From NCBI GenBank assembly GCA_014885115.2, contig WKLE02000536.1, positions 34,371 to 49,194 of the forward strand: a stretch of 14,824 nucleotides of DNA, given 5' to 3'. Both the position numbers and the translations under genes were made by a program. The stretch comes from Asterionellopsis glacialis (taxonomy: Eukaryota > Bacillariophyta > Plagiogrammaphyceae > Rhaphoneidales > Asterionellopsidaceae). Under the pieces are notes generated by a model that was given only the letters and a program-made list of their open reading frames with translations, had not been told where the DNA came from and made no database searches. The number at the start of each line of letters is the position of its first letter. The first letter of the stretch is position 1. Of the stretch, positions 7,586 through 14,824 are shown in pieces.

Positions 7586-8448
7586 TGGATGCAACACTTC
7601 CTGATTGGTATCGACACACAAGACGCTGATGCAAGACCAGCACAAGAAAAAATGTAAATAGGGTGCTTGGATAGTCGCCCTGACCTGTGTGGCACTGTAC
7701 TTCTTGTGAAAAGCATAGTACGGTCGGTAAAGAAGGTACTCAATATACACAGGTAGAAAATAATTGTCTGTCTTTTTTGTTGTGTTGCAGGTCAGGAGTG
7801 ATTGTTACTGAAACACCATGACTCACTTTTGTGTCGTCTGCATGGATATCGAGGGAGGGGGAAAGTGGCCGGGGACTTTACAACCAAGTCATGATGGCAT
7901 GGGACGACAGATTATTTTTAAAATGAAAACCTTCACGCTGCAGACTTGCAACAGGTATTATTTGCTCATCAGTACTACATGAATAAAAAAAGAGAACTGC
8001 AATCGCAGCACGAGAGTGTTTCCACAACAGCACAAGCTCAGTGAAATCAAAAGGCTTGAAGAGTGCAGACGCACGTTGCAGCCTTTACGAAATATTCTGG
8101 TTGATGATAATATCTAATTATACGGCATTGAGTAGTCAGTGACGCAAAGTGCATCCCCAGTCACAAAGTTGCACCCATTGGCGGGTGGGAAAGGTTCGTT
8201 GGTAATGCAACCTTCCTTTGCAAATACGTTTGCTGTGTTTGGGGGTTCTTTGTCTTTTTGAATGGAGTTTCTCTTGGGAATAGGGGGATAAATTTAAGGA
8301 TACGTTTGGTATTATAATTTTTACCAATGTGTACTGTTCATATGAAACAAGGGAAGTGCTTTCCCCCAAAAAATGTATATAAAAGTTTTCATGAATTATA
8401 TAATATTATGTTATACAAAGTATGCAGCAACTTCTGTTTCCCTTTCAT
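7586..8448. other. Intergenic region between convergent genes
   Basis: This holds the 3' flanks of the RING gene (plus) and the IDH gene (minus). At 7767-7790 a pyrimidine-rich tract ends TTGCAG, a strong splice-acceptor look-alike. Bases 8370-8420 are very AT-rich, as expected near the IDH 3' end. The short minus-strand frame at 8136-8369 shows no recognisable product. Confidence 0.5.
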
Positions 8449-11207
<2,759 letters not shown>

Positions 11208-12016
11208 TGATCAAGGGAGTTCGCATCCGCCTTGAAGTGTGTCACCAACACATCTCATCGTTGTACTACTAGTTGTCATGTACATAGGACATCATATACG
11301 ATAAAGGTATAGTACATACTGACAGCTGGACTCCCTAGAGTACAGACAGTTTTGAAGTTGAGTACCGGCTACAGTACGTGAGACATATTTGAAAATCTTT
11401 CCCTCCTGCGATGCTGGAGCATGGTGGTCACGTCACTGGTCACTGCGGTTACAAACCAGAATGAAAGTGCGAAAAATGGAGAGGGTCCCTTGGAAATATA
11501 ACGTTTTTGGACTTGTTATTTTTTAGATTTTCTTTTTTTTCCCTTTGTTCTTGAAATCAACCTGACATTAAATTTGAAATTGAATTCCCATACACTGCAG
11601 ACTCTCCCGTAAAGCAGCCTCCAAGTCTATTCGAAAGGTATTGCAAAAAAGAATTTCCTCTACTCTACTAGAGAAAATGGTTGAAGCACAATTTGTCATT
11701 CACTGACATTTTATTAAAAAAAAACATGGTAACTATAATATCTCTTATTATAGCAATTTTCTTTGACGGATCAAAAACTTTTCACACATGTGTATGCCTC
11801 ACATACGTACGCAGCTTGCATTGTATGATGCACCATGTATATTTGTTCTCTCTCCATGTCCTCTTCCTTTATCCACACATGGAGCATTTCTCGAGATGGA
11901 GTTCCAATTCCAACCATTTACTAGGTTGAAACCATCAGACTAATCCCATGCGCTCCACTCCACTTGTTTTCCTTACAATTGCATTGTACTTTCACTTTTT
12001 TACTTTCAATTCGAGT
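11208..12016. other. IDH promoter and TIM44 downstream region
   Basis: No supported gene. Bases 11263-11377 contain six GTAC tetramers 55-170 bp upstream of the IDH start (11263, 11280, 11312, 11340, 11362, 11374). A CTCTACTAGAG motif is at 11664-11674. The plus-strand frame at 11681-11929 is AT-rich with no recognisable product. Confidence 0.5.
11263..11377. promoter_or_regulatory. GTAC-tetramer cluster in the IDH promoter
   Basis: Six GTAC copies lie in 115 bp directly upstream of the IDH start codon, similar to the cluster before the RING gene. A function is not known. Confidence 0.35.
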
Positions 12017-13627
12017 TTACAAATACGCAATAGCACCATTAAATCGAAAGTCCACAATTTTCCAATTTAATTCGGCCTTTTCTTCATTGTATTCACGTTG
12101 AAATGCACATACATAGGAATTGGCACGAATATCATCTTCAGAACCTTCCACAATACTCCCATCTTCTTTTTTGGTGACACAATTAATTTGTTGACACATG
12201 AAATGTAATACAATTATAGGTGATCCTTTATTGACTGTATCAGGCTGTTGTTGTTGATAATGATGATGGTGATAAAATGTTTTAGCAATAGTAATAGTTG
12301 TAGTAGAGATAGAAAAAGAAGGAACCAAAAAGAAATATATATATAAATGAGATAAAGCATACGAAATCTAGGTTTCAGCTGGCTTGTCAGCTTTCAACTC
12401 TTGTAGACTTTTTGTGAAACATGGTCTTGAAAACAATACAATATGAATTGCAATCCAACAATATCAACCACTGCCATCAACAACAACAACAACAGTGCAT
12501 GAGAAAAACAATAGAACAAAGCATCGTACACTTACTTCACATGCCAAGATTTCCGAATTCATAATCCCCAAAACATGGGTATCAATTTGTACACCTTCTT
12601 GTTTCCGTGCCTTAATTTCAGCGGCAATACGATTATGTACAGCTTCCCCTAACCACGGTTCTAATTGTGCAATCCGTCCTTCCAAGAACCAAGTCATAAT
12701 TTGGGGAAGTGTATGTTCTACAACATCAGTTTTCCATTCTTCCAAGGTAAAGTCTGGATCTAATTCGCGTAATTCACGTACTGCAACCGTAAATTCTGAT
12801 TCAGCTGTGAGTGTATCGTAGACCGACGAGGCACGATATACCCATGGATTTTGAGATGTTTCCCATGCCTCACTGGCATCTTCTTTTAAATGATCGACAC
12901 GTTCCTTGACTTTTTGGGCACCACTTTTTTCGTATACTTGTGTTGTTTTTTCTAGAATGTTACTAATAATGGGTGATTCTTGTAATCGTTTTTGCATACG
13001 TTCCCATGCATTTAAATTGGCCGACTCGTCAATAACCATGATTTCGACAGATCCTGTGTAGGTGTCATCTTGAGAATCTAAATCAGTATTTTCTGTAGGA
13101 TGAATGACATGTAATTTTTTATTGATATCTTTAGGTTTACCAGCATTGATTAATTCTTGCCATGTCGACCCTATTGTTTCCGACCATGTATCATATAAAT
13201 CACTCATCTTTTGAAATATATCATCATGTTTGGTATTGTCATCTTCGCCATCTTTGCCTTCTTCCTTTTGAATACGATTCACAGAATCACGAAGAGAAGA
13301 TGATTTTTTCTTTTGGGGTGGTTCTTCTTCTTCTTCTTGATTTTTTGTTTCTACGGTTGGTTCTTCTTCTTCCTTTTCTTCATTAGTTGATTTTTTTGTT
13401 TCTGTTGAAAAGTAGGATACTGGAAATAAGGATTGTTGTGAATGCCATGGTGTCGAAATTGGTGATATCAGGGAATTCTTATGAATGAGATGATTTGAAT
13501 TATTGAATACTTTTGGTTTCGTAACTGTCAGTAGTCTTTGATAAGTACTATAATTATTATTTGCCAATCGACGAATGACAAGTCGTCGCAAGACTGCAGA
13601 TGAAGAAACTGCAACTGTGGATTGCAT
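12017..13627 (-). CDS. TIM44: TIM44-like mitochondrial import motor subunit (two exons)
   Basis: TIM44 tethers mtHsp70 to the TIM23 channel on the matrix side of the inner membrane and drives presequence-protein import. Exon 1 is 13627-12536 (364 codons) and exon 2 is 12244-12017 (75 codons plus stop), giving 439 aa, close to the usual 430-450. The intron is 291 bp, GTAAGT to CAACAG, in phase 0. Residues 1-35 are a mitochondrial presequence with RRLVIRRL and no acidic residue. Residues 78-132 are a charged Lys/Glu-rich region. The C-terminal TIM44 domain spans about 262-439, including ELDPDFTLEEW, LPQIMTWFLEGR, EPWLGEAVHNR and HVLGIMNSEILACE, then across the splice PDTVNKGSPIIVLHF and QQINCV. 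Reading exon 1 alone gives a false hydrophobic tail after Glu364, and reading exon 2 alone gives a false start with a His/Gln run. It is divergent from the GST-like gene, with 835 bp between. Confidence 0.92.
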
Positions 13628-14462
13628 GATTTAATATAAGATATATATATTAAAATATTTGTTTCAAGGTTGTTGTCAAACTCAAGGGAACTTGACGATT
13701 GATGTATCAATGCTACGAGACGACCAACGACAACCGACAACGAGTGGTCAAAGTATAAAAAAAAGAGAAGTAAACTTTGCAGTTCTTCTGCCTCTCTACT
13801 AGTTACTTTTCGTAACTATTTCTTGGTGCTTGATAGTTGCACGAGGAAAAATTTGTGAGAACCGCTTCTGTGTAATTTTTGTGTGGTTGTTGCGCTGACT
13901 GTGCGCGATCTTCTTGACTTGGTTTTTCCAAAGGACTCCGAAAGAAAGAGAGCACCAAATGGGAGTCGAATGAATCGTCCTTCCAGTGAAAGAAAGTGTT
14001 GGCATCGTAAAGAATATATAAATATTGATAATATGAAATATTGCAGTGTCAAAACCGTCCATGCTACATACACTACCTGTAATGAATTCCAAAAGATACC
14101 TTTACCACGTAGAACTGCACGTAGGGTCCAAAAGATGTTCTGGTTGGCAGTCAGTTAGAATAAAACAGATGAAGGATAATAATATAGTATTAGTCCAAAA
14201 GAAATCCTGACCGCACAACCGAAAAAGAAAAACATTATTTGTAACACAATTTCAGAGTTGTTGTTCTTGTTGTTCTTGTTTGTTGTCACATTGCATTGTC
14301 TTTGTGTGTTTAACAAAACAAATACAGTATTCTAGAGGTTGTGTCATTATTCGTCTTGGCATCTGTAGAATAGTAGAGTCAGTTCTTGTCAACAAAAGAA
14401 TCCACAGCCACTCTCAAACACATATAAACACACATCAAACAAACATCATTAACAGAAGCAGC
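13628..14462. other. Divergent intergenic region between TIM44 and the GST-like gene
   Basis: Probably holds both promoters. An alternating TA tract lies at 13642-13650 just upstream of TIM44. Bases 14257-14285 are a TTG/TTC-rich run, and the last 60 bp before 14463 are CA/A-rich like a 5' UTR. Overlapping frames of 85-97 codons on both strands at 13799-14158 show no recognisable motif. Confidence 0.45.
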
Positions 14463-14824
14463 ATGACGACAATGCCAACTAGAACTACTACAACGAGTCC
14501 TTCGAATGATGTTTCAATGTACAAGTATTTTTTGCATACACCATGTGGATCATTTCGTTCCTTTCCTATTTTAATAGCTGCACAATATGCAAAACTTGAC
14601 ATGACTATTGTATCACAATTATCGGATGATGATGATGATACTAATACTATTGAAGAACAAATACGAATGTCACCTACAGGTAAAACACCTTTTCTACGAA
14701 TAATGAAACCATCCGAGAACAAGAAGGAAAAAGATCACGAGGATGATATTATTTTATTTGGTTCACATGCCATTGCTAAATATATTTGTACACTTGAACA
14801 TCCACCACAAGACGACGACGACGA
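14463..14824 (+). CDS. GST-fold protein, probably eEF1B gamma (cut by window edge)
   Basis: Open from an ATG at 14463 to the window end (120 codons plus two bases), so the 3' part is missing. After about 17 polar residues the thioredoxin-like N-terminal domain of the GST fold appears: MYKYFLHTPCGSFRSF, then ILIAAQYAK, which resembles the ALIAAQY stretch of eEF1B gamma. SPTGKTPFLR supplies the cis-Pro loop, and LFGSHAIAKYI matches the (E/G)S-x-AI glutathione-binding turn and helix, with Gly where Glu is usual. Two acidic or charged insertions (an Asp run at about 59-63 and a Lys/Glu/Asp-rich loop at about 89-99) interrupt the domain. The start follows an A-rich leader. A valyl- or other aminoacyl-tRNA synthetase GST-like appendage or a stand-alone GST is possible, and the missing C-terminus would decide. 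Confidence 0.6.
   Translation, partial: MTTMPTRTTTTSPSNDVSMYKYFLHTPCGSFRSFPILIAAQYAKLDMTIVSQLSDDDDDTNTIEEQIRMSPTGKTPFLRIMKPSENKKEKDHEDDIILFGSHAIAKYICTLEHPPQDDDD

Noticed and set aside
11681..11929. 82-codon plus-strand frame
   Set aside because: Composition follows the AT-rich base content, there is no recognisable domain, and it lies in the region between IDH and TIM44.
13799..14158. Three overlapping frames in the TIM44/GST intergenic region
   Set aside because: They are on opposite strands or different registers of the same DNA with no conserved motif, and the position suits divergent promoters.

Overview
The window looks like nuclear DNA of a photosynthetic stramenopile, most likely a diatom. 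It carries a nuclear psbU gene whose product has a three-part targeting presequence with an ASAF-like motif. It also carries a monomeric-type isocitrate dehydrogenase and a mitochondrial TIM44. Introns are short with GTAAGT/GTACGT donors, and the DNA is AT-rich with many simple repeats. I cannot name the species, and other secondary-plastid ochrophytes are not excluded.

Layout. A single-exon NAD(P)-binding SDR-like gene with a likely plastid presequence lies on the minus strand (591-1421). About 2.4 kb of mostly non-coding DNA follows (1422-3883), holding two strong inverted repeats, a dispersed repeat and a few orphan ORFs. PsbU is on the minus strand in three exons (3884-4919), and its last exon carries only ten coding bases. 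A further 2 kb (4920-6925) has no gene I can support but holds a dense GTAC-motif cluster. A RING finger protein runs on the plus strand (6926-7585). It is convergent with the monomeric isocitrate dehydrogenase on the minus strand (8449-11207, three exons, 841 aa). An 800 bp gap separates that from TIM44 on the minus strand (12017-13627, two exons, 439 aa). TIM44 is divergent from a glutathione-S-transferase-fold gene, probably eEF1B gamma, on the plus strand that runs off the right edge (14463 onwards).

The genes do not form an operon or an obvious pathway. They are independent housekeeping genes: photosystem II lumen (PsbU), plastid redox or quinone-related (SDR), isocitrate oxidation (IDH), mitochondrial protein import (TIM44), ubiquitin ligation (RING) and translation elongation (GST-like). 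The most useful corrections are the exon structures. The psbU, IDH and TIM44 coding regions each extend across introns, and in psbU and IDH an in-frame TAA that ends the open frame lies inside a GTAAGT splice donor. I see no RNA gene, CRISPR array or intact transposon. The best candidates for something undescribed are the palindromic and GTAC-rich regulatory DNA, the 36-bp hairpin, and the family-atypical tails on the IDH.
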